Shown here: positions 32,490-44,532 of the stretch, one piece after another
Layout: each line of letters begins with the position of its first letter
Numbering within the stretch: the first letter of the stretch is position 1
DNA from: Bacteroidales bacterium
Lineage (GTDB): Bacteria; Bacteroidota; Bacteroidia; Bacteroidales; GCA-2748055
Length of the DNA stretch: 44,904 bases
NCBI GenBank assembly: GCA_023138875.1
Contig: JAGLOO010000026.1
Coordinates: forward strand, 1 to 44,904
Reading direction: 5' to 3'
Program-made: the position numbers and the translations under genes
The notes under the pieces: model-generated
Databases searched by the model: none
What the model saw: only the letters and a program-made list of their open reading frames with translations
What the model was told of the DNA's origin: nothing

Positions 32490-34535
32490 TTATTTTCTAC
32501 CTGTTTTGATACCGATCATAATGGTAGAGCCTGAGGCCGATTCACTGTCAATCTTCATCCATCCCTGGTTGGACTGAATGATCTCATTACATATCTTCAA
32601 ACCAAGCCCCGATCCCTTTTCTCCTTTTGTACCACCGGTAGAAACATTAGTTTTAGCATCAAAAAGCTTTTCTTTAATGGCTTTGGGAATGCCGATCCCT
32701 GTATCCCGGATGGAAATGACCACCTCCCCTTTCTGTTTTTTTGAGGAGATATAAATGCTGCCATTATCAGGTGTGAATTTGATGGCATTACTGAGCAGGT
32801 TCCTGATCACAATAAACATCTGGTCCCTGTCCGCATCCAGGTAATGGTCCTCACTCACATACACTTCCACTTTCAGGTTCTTTTCATGTAACCCGATATT
32901 GACCAGCTCAAGGCTCTCATCGAGCAGTGGCTTCAACTTGAATTTCACGGGTGTTACCTTCAATTTCCCGGTTTGCGACCGTCCCCAGACCAGCAGGTTA
33001 TCGAGCAGGTTGTAAGTAATCTCCGAGGAACTTGCCATCATTCTCAGGAGCTCATCCCGTTCTTTGTCTGACATCTCCCTGTTCTCCAATATCATTTCCA
33101 GCGCCTGCCTGGTGTACCCTATGGGGGCTCTCACATCATGTCCAATGATGGCGAACAACCTGTTGCGGGCATTCATGGCTTCCACCAGGTCCCGGTTGGT
33201 TGATTCAAGTTTCCTTTTTTGCCGTTCCAGTTGTTTTGACATGGATTGCAATTCGGTGGTCCGTTCCTCAACCAGGTTCTCCAGGTTATTCCTTACCTGG
33301 CTGATTTCCATAGCCAGTTTTTCAGCTTTCTTTTGCAGGTGGTTCGATTTGTCTGCAAAAATATAGGCATAGACGAGCAGGTAGATGAACATGGTATACT
33401 GAACAATGTAGACCGTGTCTATGGCTTCAATCTCGTTCAGCATGTCATTCAGCGTTCCAGCAAACAGGATCAGCAATCCAAAGGTAAATGCAGGGGTGTG
33501 ACTTCTTCCGCGGTTCCATGCAAGGACCACCACATAAAGGAATACCAGGCTCACCAGGATGAAGAAAATAAAGAAATAAGGAAGGGTATAAGAAAACAGG
33601 CTGATGGGTGAAACAACCACAATTGCAATGAACAACGCGGAAATCCATATAACTATTCTGAAGATCCAATCCGGAAAATCAATGGGAAAAATAGATCGAA
33701 TCATCAGCGTAAAGAACGGCGCAAAGAAATAGATATTGAGTAAATCAAGCCTTGCTGTAGTCAATCCATTCAGGTTTAAGGCACCAATTATTGGCAGTTC
33801 AAGAATCATTACCACACGGAGTGCCATCAACAGACAGAGGAGTGAAAAATAGAGCCTGTAGTGCTCGGAGCGGATCAGGTATAGACCGAGAAAGTAGATC
33901 CCTATGATCAAGAACGCACCGATCAGAAAATGGCCTCTGAAAAGGTCCTTCTGTCTTTCATTCTGCATCTGATCGGGCATACCCATTTTTATCCCGCCAA
34001 CAATCCCGCTGTACCTGTGATCGAAATTTGATACCCTGATCAGCAATTCTGCTTCCGGGTTATTCACCGATCCGGAAACCAGTGGACGGCTGTATTTGAT
34101 AACTGTCTGATACTTATTTACACCAGGGAACCCCAGATATTCGAGGGCCTTCCCGTTGAGGAAATATCCGGAAGCAGATAACACGTCTTCAATCTTGAAA
34201 GAAACTTCAGACACCCGTTCAGGAAGCAGAAGGATCAACCTGTAGGTTGCAAATCCATACCGGGTAATCTCGGGGTACTCTTTTCTCAACCTGTACCAGG
34301 AGCCCGGGACCTCCACATAGATCATTTCACCGGTATCCCCTTCAATGGCAGGGTTCAGCATCTGGTTCCAGTAAAATTCGTATTCACCCTTAAGATCCAG
34401 TGGACCATCCGCTTTAAAATTATACTCCCTGAGATCGATCACTCCCTTTACCGCCACAGGGGAATCCTGGGCATGGAGGTTCGCCAGAGCAATAAAAACG
34501 AACGCGAAAAGATATGTGAGGGTCAGAATTCGCAT
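32490..34535 (-). CDS. 7TMR-DISM sensor histidine kinase
   Basis: The frame opens at 34718, but the ATG at 34533-34535 (MRILTLTYLFAFVFIALANL) gives a clean signal peptide and 681 residues; the sequence before it is debris of other genes. An extracytoplasmic 7TMR-DISMED2-like beta domain (about 25-170) is followed by seven membrane helices (about 180-395) and a coiled coil. HisKA comes next with the phospho-acceptor in IIGHDVRAP, then HATPase_c with NLLSNAIKFTP (N box), DTGIGIPK (G1) and GSGLGLKI (G2). Such kinases often sense carbohydrate-related ligands. No response regulator gene is adjacent. Confidence 0.93.
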   Translation of the reverse strand: MRILTLTYLFAFVFIALANLHAQDSPVAVKGVIDLREYNFKADGPLDLKGEYEFYWNQMLNPAIEGDTGEMIYVEVPGSWYRLRKEYPEITRYGFATYRLILLLPERVSEVSFKIEDVLSASGYFLNGKALEYLGFPGVNKYQTVIKYSRPLVSGSVNNPEAELLIRVSNFDHRYSGIVGGIKMGMPDQMQNERQKDLFRGHFLIGAFLIIGIYFLGLYLIRSEHYRLYFSLLCLLMALRVVMILELPIIGALNLNGLTTARLDLLNIYFFAPFFTLMIRSIFPIDFPDWIFRIVIWISALFIAIVVVSPISLFSYTLPYFFIFFILVSLVFLYVVVLAWNRGRSHTPAFTFGLLILFAGTLNDMLNEIEAIDTVYIVQYTMFIYLLVYAYIFADKSNHLQKKAEKLAMEISQVRNNLENLVEERTTELQSMSKQLERQKRKLESTNRDLVEAMNARNRLFAIIGHDVRAPIGYTRQALEMILENREMSDKERDELLRMMASSSEITYNLLDNLLVWGRSQTGKLKVTPVKFKLKPLLDESLELVNIGLHEKNLKVEVYVSEDHYLDADRDQMFIVIRNLLSNAIKFTPDNGSIYISSKKQKGEVVISIRDTGIGIPKAIKEKLFDAKTNVSTGGTKGEKGSGLGLKICNEIIQSNQGWMKIDSESASGSTIMIGIKTGRK

Positions 34536-34555
34536 GCAGTAATAACCTGATAAAG

Positions 34556-34730
34556 TTATGTTTTTTCTTGGATGATCGCATGATTTTTCCTGTGAACCAG
34601 GTTCAATATCACCAATGACGAAGCAATGACAACCATCCCGGCCAGTGAGAGCAGCTCGGTTCGATGGAACGTTCCGATAGCGAAGTGATGGCACTCCAGG
34701 CTGCAACATCATATGCATCCAGGGGAGCTA
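34556..34730 (-). pseudogene. Debris of two genes: Gfo/Idh/MocA-like and DMT transporter-like C-termini
   Basis: On the minus strand, about 34730-34661 reads APLDAYDVAAWSAITSLSER, typical of the C-terminal end of Gfo/Idh/MocA oxidoreductases. In another frame, 34690-34556 reads HFAIGTFHRTELLSLAGMVV and then VIASSLVILNLVHRK before TAA, like the last helix of an EamA/DMT transporter. Neither has a start. They explain the apparent N-terminal extension of the kinase frame. The assignments rest on short motifs. Confidence 0.35.
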
Positions 34731-34802
34731 TTCTCTTATGAATCCGGAAAAATCAGAATATATAAAGAACTGGCTATTTCGTGCAATTGCTTTCATAATC
34801 AC

Positions 34803-35582
34803 CTAAAGATCGACCTGCATAATATACTCCTTAAATGAAGTCACTTTATTTACATCCTTACTTCTTAAGAGAAACGGCCTGACATCCTCGGTCAATAATT
34901 CCATATCCAAACCATCCAGTTTTTCAAGGATCACTGCTTTCAACTGAAAACCATTCTTGATCGCAGCTTTTTGATTCAGAAAATTATAGTCGGGATTAAC
35001 TCCCTTTCCCATCAGGAACACTACATCATAGAAGTCCCGGCCCTTACACTGTTTACGTTCAAGGATGGTGCAGAATTTCTGAGCCAGCAGTAAATCCGGA
35101 GGGGTGACTTTAATTCCAGTAAAAACATCGAACCTATTCAGTAAGAAATCCTCAGGCTTGAAATCAAAACGCTGAGCTTTAGTATCCAGTCTTATCAGAA
35201 TCTTCTCTTCTTCATGACCAGACAGCTTATAGTCATAGAGCAATTTCGGAAACCTGATGTAGCAGTGGAAGGCTATCCGCGAAACACTACGGATTTGAAC
35301 CTGGTATCCCTCAAGTTGCAGGCCATGTTGAATGACTTTGGTCACCTCAGAAAACAGCTCCGGAGTGAGATCGAAATGATCAAAATCAAGGTATTCTGAA
35401 AACCTTTCATTACCATGGACAATTCTCAAAGCTGTACCACCAATAAAAGCAAACTTATTGGCGTATTTGCTATCAAACAGTATTTCCAGGATCTTATACT
35501 GCAGATATTCCCTGAGCATAAATCGCTCATAGCCATGAAGACTCTCAGGATAATGCTGTTTTATTTGATCAAGGCTCAGCAT
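34803..35582 (-). CDS. AbiEii-type nucleotidyltransferase toxin
   Basis: This 259-residue protein belongs to the AbiEii/AbiGii (PF08843-like) nucleotidyltransferases. It has the motif FIGGTALRIVHGNERFSEYL, which leads into the catalytic DFD, a C-terminal KGRDFYDVVFLMGKG and a Lys-bearing PPDLLLAQKFC. In type IV AbiE systems this toxin blocks growth during phage infection by acting on tRNA or nucleotides. The ATG at 35580-35582 overlaps the antitoxin gene end by 14 nt, so expression is coupled. Confidence 0.88.
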   Translation of the reverse strand: MLSLDQIKQHYPESLHGYERFMLREYLQYKILEILFDSKYANKFAFIGGTALRIVHGNERFSEYLDFDHFDLTPELFSEVTKVIQHGLQLEGYQVQIRSVSRIAFHCYIRFPKLLYDYKLSGHEEEKILIRLDTKAQRFDFKPEDFLLNRFDVFTGIKVTPPDLLLAQKFCTILERKQCKGRDFYDVVFLMGKGVNPDYNFLNQKAAIKNGFQLKAVILEKLDGLDMELLTEDVRPFLLRSKDVNKVTSFKEYIMQVDL

Positions 35583-36186
35583 CTATGTATTCCAAAAATA
35601 ATTCTATCCGTTGCTCCATTTTATAAGAACTATACAGTGCCAAATAAGCAATCAGCTTGTCTGCCTGTATAAGCTCTCTGGCTTCCAAGCGGTTTATTCG
35701 AAGCCCATCCAGCATATCCATATCGCTGATTTTATTAAAGTATAAAAAGTCCAATACGGCTTTCTCCGGATCTGCAATCCTTATCTTGTACCCACCCAAT
35801 TGAATCAAGTTGAATCCAAAGAACAGCCCATTTTTAATGGATCTGAAATTATAATTACCCAGAGAGGTTTCGAACATGATAGTTTTTCGCGTTGAAACTC
35901 CCGTATAGATAAAGACTGCCTCAGGAATCAGGTTGTAATATGACAATGCTGATTCAAGTGAAATGTAGGATGGTCTATAGATCCTGTTTGATATATACAT
36001 GTGATAACTCTCACTCAGATCGCCACCCTGAAAGCGGTAATAGCCGTTTCTGATTTTTTGAATGTGGTTTTTTACCTGCCATTCAACCAGTCGGCGGCGA
36101 TCAAATCCCGGATCTATTTTCAGAATGTCCGGATATGAAAAAACCGGGTATGTAATAAGTGCTTCCCGAAACTCCATGTACCTCAT
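35569..36186 (-). CDS. AbiEi-type antitoxin/repressor
   Basis: The longest frame begins with a TTG at 36219 inside the promoter, so the ATG at 36184-36186 (or 36175-36177) is the likely start, giving about 205 residues. The N-terminal winged-helix part (YPVFSYPDILKIDPGFDRRR, LVEWQVKNHIQKIRNGYYRF) matches AbiEi-type antitoxins, and SYISLESALSYYNLIPE is typical of that family. Position directly before the AbiEii gene supports this. AbiEi proteins neutralise the toxin and repress their own promoter; the inverted repeat at 36194-36223 fits that. Confidence 0.85.
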   Translation of the reverse strand: MRYMEFREALITYPVFSYPDILKIDPGFDRRRLVEWQVKNHIQKIRNGYYRFQGGDLSESYHMYISNRIYRPSYISLESALSYYNLIPEAVFIYTGVSTRKTIMFETSLGNYNFRSIKNGLFFGFNLIQLGGYKIRIADPEKAVLDFLYFNKISDMDMLDGLRINRLEARELIQADKLIAYLALYSSYKMEQRIELFLEYIDAEP

Positions 36187-36193
36187 TTCATTT

Positions 36194-36223
36194 CTATTTG
36201 TTGTCAAATATAACAACAAATAG
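36194..36223 (-). promoter_or_regulatory. Inverted-repeat operator of the AbiE-type operon
   Basis: CTATTTGTTGT (36194-36204) and its exact reverse complement (36213-36223) are separated by 8 nt. Read on the minus strand, those 8 nt are TATATTTG, the TAnnTTTG -7 box. A bound repressor would therefore cover the -7 element. Confidence 0.7.
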
Positions 36224-36235
36224 AATTCATTGCAA
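36205..36235 (-). promoter_or_regulatory. Promoter of the AbiE-type operon
   Basis: On the minus strand, TTG (36235-36233) is followed after 20 nt by TATATTTG (36212-36205), fitting the Bacteroidota promoter. Transcription would begin just before the ATG at 36186, which rules out the upstream TTG start of the antitoxin frame. Confidence 0.65.
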
Positions 36236-36281
36236 GTATACGAGTTGATAACTGAGGTTCTGCAATTAAATTAAGACGGTA

Positions 36282-39455
<3,174 letters not shown>

Positions 39456-39481
39456 TTAGGTTCGTTCAAAATCTCATTACA

Positions 39482-40390
39482 CTAGCCCCATAAAGATCCC
39501 GGATAGACTCCGGCATCCACAAGGGCACGAATCGTTTTTAAAACAATGGGTTTATCCTCCTGGTAAGTAACTCCAAACCAGGACTCAGAAGTTTGAAGAA
39601 CCGTCATCCTTGCTGTTCCGGAATTGATCAGGTTATCAACCACAACGGGAATAAAAAGTTCAGCCTTGGGATTCTCTAAGTTATCCTGAATAAATATCTT
39701 GAAATTGTCTTCAATGTGACCAAAAAAATCAGGTGTAAAACCAAACAGGTTCATTGAGACAGTATCCATCTGATCCAGTGAATGCACCGAACCGTCTTCC
39801 TCCTCGTAGACGATCCCTCCATCCTGAAGGAAGATCTTTGTGCGTTCTACAATCCTTTTCAGAAATCCCTGATCATCCACCTTACAGGTTCCGCGTGCCA
39901 CAGATCCATGCTCTGAAACTGTCTTCTGAAGTTCAAATCCGACCATACAATACCGGCCTGGTACCACTTCTGTGGTGCCTGCCAGGAATTCCTGCATGAT
40001 CTTATAGGATTCCCTGCCATAAAAGTCATCTGCATTGATTACAGCAAACGGTTCCCTGATAGCCTCCTTTGCCATCAGTACAGCATGGGCTGTACCCCAT
40101 GGTTTGATCCGGTTGTTTGGCAGGACTATTCCTTCAGGGATGTGATCAATTGACTGGATCACATAATCAACTTTCAAATGTGACGGAAACTTCTTAACAA
40201 AATTGGTACGGAAGTCCTCTTCCATGCCTGGTGATATGACAAATACGAATCGATCAAAACCCGCCAGCAAGGCATCGTAAATCGAATAATCGGTTATGGT
40301 TTCCCCGGAAGGTCCGAAGGGATCAACCTGTTTCATTCCGCCATAGCGGCTTCCCATCCCGGCTGCTAAAATTAAAAGTGTTATGTTCAT
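39482..40390 (-). CDS. Sugar-phosphate nucleotidyltransferase
   Basis: The ATG at 40388-40390 (MNITLLILAAGMGSRYGG) places the nucleotide-binding motif LAAGMGSRYGGMKQVDPFG at the very N-terminus, as the family requires; the frame extends 11 codons further. It has 302 residues with GTAHAVLMA and the metal-binding NADDFYG. NTP_transferase enzymes make NDP-sugars from sugar 1-phosphates. The HexNAc 1-kinase-like gene in the divergent operon makes a sugar 1-phosphate, so this enzyme may use it; the nucleotide is unknown. Confidence 0.85.
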   Translation of the reverse strand: MNITLLILAAGMGSRYGGMKQVDPFGPSGETITDYSIYDALLAGFDRFVFVISPGMEEDFRTNFVKKFPSHLKVDYVIQSIDHIPEGIVLPNNRIKPWGTAHAVLMAKEAIREPFAVINADDFYGRESYKIMQEFLAGTTEVVPGRYCMVGFELQKTVSEHGSVARGTCKVDDQGFLKRIVERTKIFLQDGGIVYEEEDGSVHSLDQMDTVSMNLFGFTPDFFGHIEDNFKIFIQDNLENPKAELFIPVVVDNLINSGTARMTVLQTSESWFGVTYQEDKPIVLKTIRALVDAGVYPGSLWG

Positions 40391-40473
40391 ATAAATGAAG
40401 GATCCAAAATTGGTTAAACGCAAACGTAAAAGTAATTATCCATTGAAATAAAATCCAATTTTCTGTTTAAAAC

Positions 40474-40494
40474 ATTTAATTTAATTTAATTTAG
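40474..40494. repeat. Short TTTAA tandem repeat
   Basis: About four copies of TTTAA lie between the nucleotidyltransferase and permease genes, just upstream of the likely promoter. An AT-rich tract like this can aid transcription, but nothing more can be said. Confidence 0.5.
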
Positions 40495-40507
40495 GAAATT
40501 ATTTTTT

Positions 40508-40538
40508 TTTGCAGATCAGATTGTACTCCGTATAATAA
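40508..40538 (+). promoter_or_regulatory. Possible promoter for the permease-kinase operon
   Basis: TTTG at 40508-40511 is followed after 19 nt by TATAATAA (40531-40538). The -33 element and spacing fit Bacteroidota promoters, but the -7 box deviates from TAnnTTTG. The ATG at 40554 is very near, so the leader would be short. Confidence 0.35.
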
Positions 40539-40553
40539 CTAAAACAACCTGCT

Positions 40554-41801
40554 ATGAACAATTCAACCAATAAAAAGACCGGCACCGTAATTCCTTTGAT
40601 GATTGTTGGTGTTATGTTTTTTGTGATCGGCTTTGGAATCGGCATCAGCGGATTCCTCATACCGGCCCTGAAATCGGCTTTTAACCTGACCACCGCACAA
40701 TCATACCTGGTAACAGCGGCCATTTTTTCAGCTTTCGTAATATTTGGCCGCCCCACCGGTTGGGTCATCAAAAAAATCGGATACCGCAAGTCCATGGTGC
40801 TCGCCTTTTTTATCATGGCACTGGGAATGTTAATGTTTGTACCTTCATCCAACGCTGTGAGTTTCCCATTATTCCTGCTGGCACTGTTTGTGGGGGGTAT
40901 TGGAAACACCCTGTTACAGGGAGCGGTAAATCCTTATGTAACAATTCTCGGACCCCTTGATACTGCTGCAGTGAGGATGAGCCTGATGGGTATCATGAAT
41001 AAACTGGCCTGGTGGATAGCCCCCGTGTTCCTGGGGATTTTCATCGACCTGAAAGATGTTCAGGTTGCTGATATTATACTCCCTTTTTACATTGTAACCG
41101 GTATCCTGGTCGTTCTCGGAATCTCTATCTATTTCGCCCCCTTACCTGAGGTCAAGGCAGAGGGTGAAGATGATGAAAGTGGAGCTGGAGAATCATCTTA
41201 TGCAGCTGGGAAAACAAGTATCCTACAATTTCCACACCTTATTCTGGGTGTAATTGCCTTATTCCTGTATGTGGGAATTGAAACCCTCCCCATGGCCTCC
41301 ATCATTGATTTTGCCAGGGCTACTTTCGGTGATGTGGCCAACCTGGAGTCATACGCGAAGTTCGTCACCCTGGGCCTTGTGCTGGGATACGTGTTTGGTG
41401 TGATTACTATACCCCGGTTCATCTCGCAAACAAAAGCGCTGATTTCATTTGCCATTCTGGGCATCATATCCTCATTGTTGCTTATCTACTTCCCCCCTAA
41501 ATATGCGTTTTATGCCATCCTGCTTATCAGTTTTTCCAACTCCCTGATGTGGCCTGCCATCTGGCCACTGGCCATAAAAGACCTGGGCAGGTTCACAAAA
41601 GCCGGAGCCTCAATGCTGGTGATGGCCATAGTGGGTGGAGCGGTTATTCCACTGATCTTTGGAGTTATTGTGGACACGGTTAAAACGACCGAGGTAGCCA
41701 TCGTCTCTGACTATCAATCGGCCTACTGGGTTTTGATCCCATGTTATCTCTTCATCCTCTATTTCGCAATTTCAGGATATAAAGTAAGAACCAAGAAGTA
41801 A
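40554..41801 (+). CDS. FHS-type sugar MFS permease
   Basis: This 415-residue protein has twelve predicted membrane helices and the Fuc/Glc/GlcNAc-permease style motif GNTLLQGAVNPYVTILGP, with RPTGWVIKKIGYRKS between helices 2 and 3. A charged central loop (EVKAEGEDDESGAG) separates the halves. The fucose:H+ symporter family takes up monosaccharides in Bacteroidota, including N-acetylhexosamines. Its gene lies 6 nt before the ROK kinase gene, so phosphorylation after uptake is likely. Confidence 0.88.
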   Translation: MNNSTNKKTGTVIPLMIVGVMFFVIGFGIGISGFLIPALKSAFNLTTAQSYLVTAAIFSAFVIFGRPTGWVIKKIGYRKSMVLAFFIMALGMLMFVPSSNAVSFPLFLLALFVGGIGNTLLQGAVNPYVTILGPLDTAAVRMSLMGIMNKLAWWIAPVFLGIFIDLKDVQVADIILPFYIVTGILVVLGISIYFAPLPEVKAEGEDDESGAGESSYAAGKTSILQFPHLILGVIALFLYVGIETLPMASIIDFARATFGDVANLESYAKFVTLGLVLGYVFGVITIPRFISQTKALISFAILGIISSLLLIYFPPKYAFYAILLISFSNSLMWPAIWPLAIKDLGRFTKAGASMLVMAIVGGAVIPLIFGVIVDTVKTTEVAIVSDYQSAYWVLIPCYLFILYFAISGYKVRTKK

Positions 41802-41807
41802 CAAATT

Positions 41808-42656
41808 ATGAATCGATTATATATTGGTATTGATATTGGTGGAACTTCTATGGTGGCCGCCAGGTTTTCTGAAAGTGAAATGCTCGACCAGTCCGAAGTT
41901 CCCTCTGGAGCGGATCGGCCAGCTGAGGAGATTATGGAGTCCTTGTTTGAAGCCATAGATAAAGTGATAACCGATGAAGTTGTGGGTATCGGTATAGGCA
42001 TGCCGGGATTTATGGACACCGTGACCGGTGAAATATTACAAATCAATAATATCCCGTCATTCAATGGTTTTTCAGTAAAACAGGCTGTGGAGAAAAAGTT
42101 CGGCCTACCCACATTCCAGAACAATGATGCCAATTGTTTTGCCCTGGGTGAAACATGGTTCGGTGCAGGCAAAGGATATACCAACCTGGTTGGAGTCACA
42201 CTGGGGACTGGCCTCGGAGGCGGGATCATCATCAATCGTAAGATCCACACCGGGCTGGTTGGAGGTGCAGGCGAACTGGGTTGCGTGCCTTTCAGGGGTG
42301 GAATCGTAGAGGATCTCTGTAGCGCCGCACTGTTTGCAAATAAATACAGCAAGACTGGAGCAGAACTCTACAATGAAGCCAAAAGCGGCAATAAAGAATC
42401 ACTAATGGTCTTCGATGAACTGGCAAGAAACATTGGAGAACTTCTTAACATCATCATGTATATCCTGGCCCCGGAAGCATTCATAATTGGCGGATCAGTG
42501 GCCAAAGCCTGGGAATTCCTGGAGAAACCACTAAGGGAAGAGGTAGATAAGTTCCCGGTAGAACTGATCAGTAAGAAGGTAAAACTGTTGCCTGCTCAAC
42601 TTGACAATGCCGGACTGTATGGAGCTGCAGCTCTGTGTATTTCCCAAATGCAATAA
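41808..42656 (+). CDS. ROK-family sugar kinase
   Basis: This 282-residue ROK protein has the ATP-binding start YIGIDIGGTSMVAARF, NNDANCFALGE with the catalytic Asp, LGTGLGGGIIINRKI, and GGAGELGC. The zinc motif of most ROK proteins (CxCGxxGCxE) is absent; the corresponding stretch is VPFRGGIVEDLCSA. This zinc-free form is common in Bacteroidota glucokinase-like ROKs. It most likely phosphorylates glucose or a related hexose at C6. The gene is 5 nt before the HexNAc 1-kinase-like gene. Confidence 0.88.
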   Translation: MNRLYIGIDIGGTSMVAARFSESEMLDQSEVPSGADRPAEEIMESLFEAIDKVITDEVVGIGIGMPGFMDTVTGEILQINNIPSFNGFSVKQAVEKKFGLPTFQNNDANCFALGETWFGAGKGYTNLVGVTLGTGLGGGIIINRKIHTGLVGGAGELGCVPFRGGIVEDLCSAALFANKYSKTGAELYNEAKSGNKESLMVFDELARNIGELLNIIMYILAPEAFIIGGSVAKAWEFLEKPLREEVDKFPVELISKKVKLLPAQLDNAGLYGAAALCISQMQ

Positions 42657-42661
42657 GTATT

Positions 42662-43750
42662 ATGACTTTAGATGAAATTACAAAACAATTTGCCACTGCA
42701 GGCAGTATAGGTAAGATTCAACCGCATGGAGGAGGGCATATCAATGACAGCTACCACCTTGTGAACAACCAGGAGAATGAATCAGACTACCTCCTGCAGA
42801 AGATAAACCACTATGTTTTCAAGGATGTTGATCTGTTGATGAATAATATTTCGATGGTAACGTACCATATCACAGACCATCTTAAGAAAGATAACCAGAA
42901 AGATCTTAACAGAAGATCCCTGACCATTGTTCCAACAACAGATGGCGCACTCTATTTTAAAGATCCTGATGGGAACTACTGGCGTATTTTCAACTTCATT
43001 AAAGATCATGTAGTCTTTGAAGCGACATCTGATCCTGAACTTGCCTACGAGGGTGCACGTATGTTTGGCAGTTTCACGAATATGTTGTCTGGAATCAACC
43101 CATCGGACCTGGGTGACACGATCCCTAAATTCCACAGCATAAAATGGAGATTTTCAAACCTGAAAGAGAGCATTGCCGAAGATGCAGTTGATCGTGTGAA
43201 ACTTGTGCGGGATGAAATCCGCTATGTCGAGACCAGCATAGGATTAATGAGTAAAATCCAGGAACTGGGAGAGAAAGGATCCATTCCCCTGCGGGTCACA
43301 CATAACGACACAAAGATCAATAATGTACTTTTTGACAGGGATCACAAAGGACTTTGCGTAATTGATCTTGATACGGTTATGCCCGGGTATGTCCATTATG
43401 ATTTCGGGGATGGAATTCGCACTTTTACCAATACCGGTGAGGAAGATGATGAGGACCTGAACAACATCAGCATGGACCTTGACCTATACCGCGCTTTTGC
43501 ATCCGGATTTCTCGAATCGACCCGTGAGATCCTGAACAAGACCGAGATTGAAACGCTGGTATATGCCGGATTGCTCTTTCCATATATCATGGGTGTCAGG
43601 TTTCTCACTGATTATATAGCAGGTGATGTCTACTACAAGACCAAACACAAGGAGCATAACCTGGTAAGGGCAAAGGCCCAATTGAAACTGGCCATGGACG
43701 GCGAATCAAAACTGGAAAAAACACAGGAGATCATCAAAGGGCTTGTATAA
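42662..43750 (+). CDS. nahK: N-acetylhexosamine 1-kinase-like phosphotransferase
   Basis: The ATG at 42662-42664, five bases after the ROK stop, gives 362 residues; the frame opens earlier, inside the ROK gene. The protein-kinase-like fold has the nucleotide-binding GGGHINDSYHLV and YLLQKIN, the catalytic loop VTHNDTKINNVLFD and the metal-binding VIDLDTVMPG. These match NahK/LnpB-type kinases that make GalNAc- or GlcNAc-1-phosphate. The symbol is given by family resemblance; the exact substrate is not proven. Uptake and nucleotidyltransferase genes nearby support a salvage role. Confidence 0.8.
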   Translation: MTLDEITKQFATAGSIGKIQPHGGGHINDSYHLVNNQENESDYLLQKINHYVFKDVDLLMNNISMVTYHITDHLKKDNQKDLNRRSLTIVPTTDGALYFKDPDGNYWRIFNFIKDHVVFEATSDPELAYEGARMFGSFTNMLSGINPSDLGDTIPKFHSIKWRFSNLKESIAEDAVDRVKLVRDEIRYVETSIGLMSKIQELGEKGSIPLRVTHNDTKINNVLFDRDHKGLCVIDLDTVMPGYVHYDFGDGIRTFTNTGEEDDEDLNNISMDLDLYRAFASGFLESTREILNKTEIETLVYAGLLFPYIMGVRFLTDYIAGDVYYKTKHKEHNLVRAKAQLKLAMDGESKLEKTQEIIKGLV

Positions 43751-43767
43751 TCCTATGATTAACAACC

Positions 43768-44532
43768 ATGGGGAAAACTCCAGAACAGATCCTGTCAGAC
43801 AAGCTTTTCAAGAAAATCTGCAGAAAGGTTGGGACTACCCTGAGGGACCACTCTATGATCGAAAATGGAGATCATGTGCTTGTGGGACTTTCCGGGGGAA
43901 AAGACTCCATGATCCTGCTGCAGGCGCTGGTTGAGAGACGCAATGCAGTTCCGTTTGATTTCCGGATCACTGCCGCCCATGTCGCCGCCCTCGGAATCGG
44001 GTACCACATTGATAAGGATAAGATTACCTCCTTCTGCGCCGACCTGGATATTCCCCTTGTTTTACGCACCATCGAACCAGATTTGAACAAAGATCCCTCA
44101 AAATCAGCCTGCTTCATCTGTTCATGGCATCGCCGGAAAGTCCTTTTCTCACTTACCCGGGAACTGGATTGCAACAAGCTCTCATTGGGGCACCACAGGA
44201 ATGATGCAGTGGAAACCCTCCTGCTCAATATGATCTTCCATGGTTCCATCAGTTCACTCCCTTATGCACTTGAGATGTTCGATGGCCGTTTACAACTCAT
44301 CCGGCCACTGATGGACCTGGATGAAAGACTGCTCATCGAATACTCTGATTTGAACAACCTTGTAAAGATTGAAAAAAGCTGTCCCCACGAAAACCGTACA
44401 AGGAGAGATAATGTGGCACGACTGATTGAGGAGGTTGAAAAAATGCATGGCAAAGGGCCCTATAACATGTTCAGATCCATGGGCAAGATCTTTGAGGAAT
44501 ACCTTCCACAAAAAAACGGACATTCGGGATAA
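43768..44532 (+). CDS. TtcA-like PP-loop ATPase (tRNA thiolation type)
   Basis: This 254-residue protein has the PP-loop LVGLSGGKDSMILLQ, a CFICSWHRRK Cys pair and a third Cys in SCPHENRTRRDN, the pattern of TtcA/TtuA-type Fe-S tRNA sulfurtransferases. GHHRNDAVETLLLNM is the second conserved loop. It probably adds sulfur to a tRNA base such as C32. The gene follows the kinase gene by 17 nt, perhaps only by chance of position, since no metabolic link to sugars is apparent. Confidence 0.85.
   Translation: MGKTPEQILSDKLFKKICRKVGTTLRDHSMIENGDHVLVGLSGGKDSMILLQALVERRNAVPFDFRITAAHVAALGIGYHIDKDKITSFCADLDIPLVLRTIEPDLNKDPSKSACFICSWHRRKVLFSLTRELDCNKLSLGHHRNDAVETLLLNMIFHGSISSLPYALEMFDGRLQLIRPLMDLDERLLIEYSDLNNLVKIEKSCPHENRTRRDNVARLIEEVEKMHGKGPYNMFRSMGKIFEEYLPQKNGHSG

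Noticed and set aside
32490-34718. Histidine kinase with a 61-residue extra N-terminus
   Set aside because: The extra part is composed of debris of other genes in the kinase frame; the ATG at 34535 starts a normal signal peptide.
41759-42352. Minus-strand ORF (197 codons) opposite the ROK kinase gene
   Set aside because: It is a shadow of a real gene; the ROK motifs on the plus strand are complete and the antisense product is Pro/Ser-rich without any family pattern.
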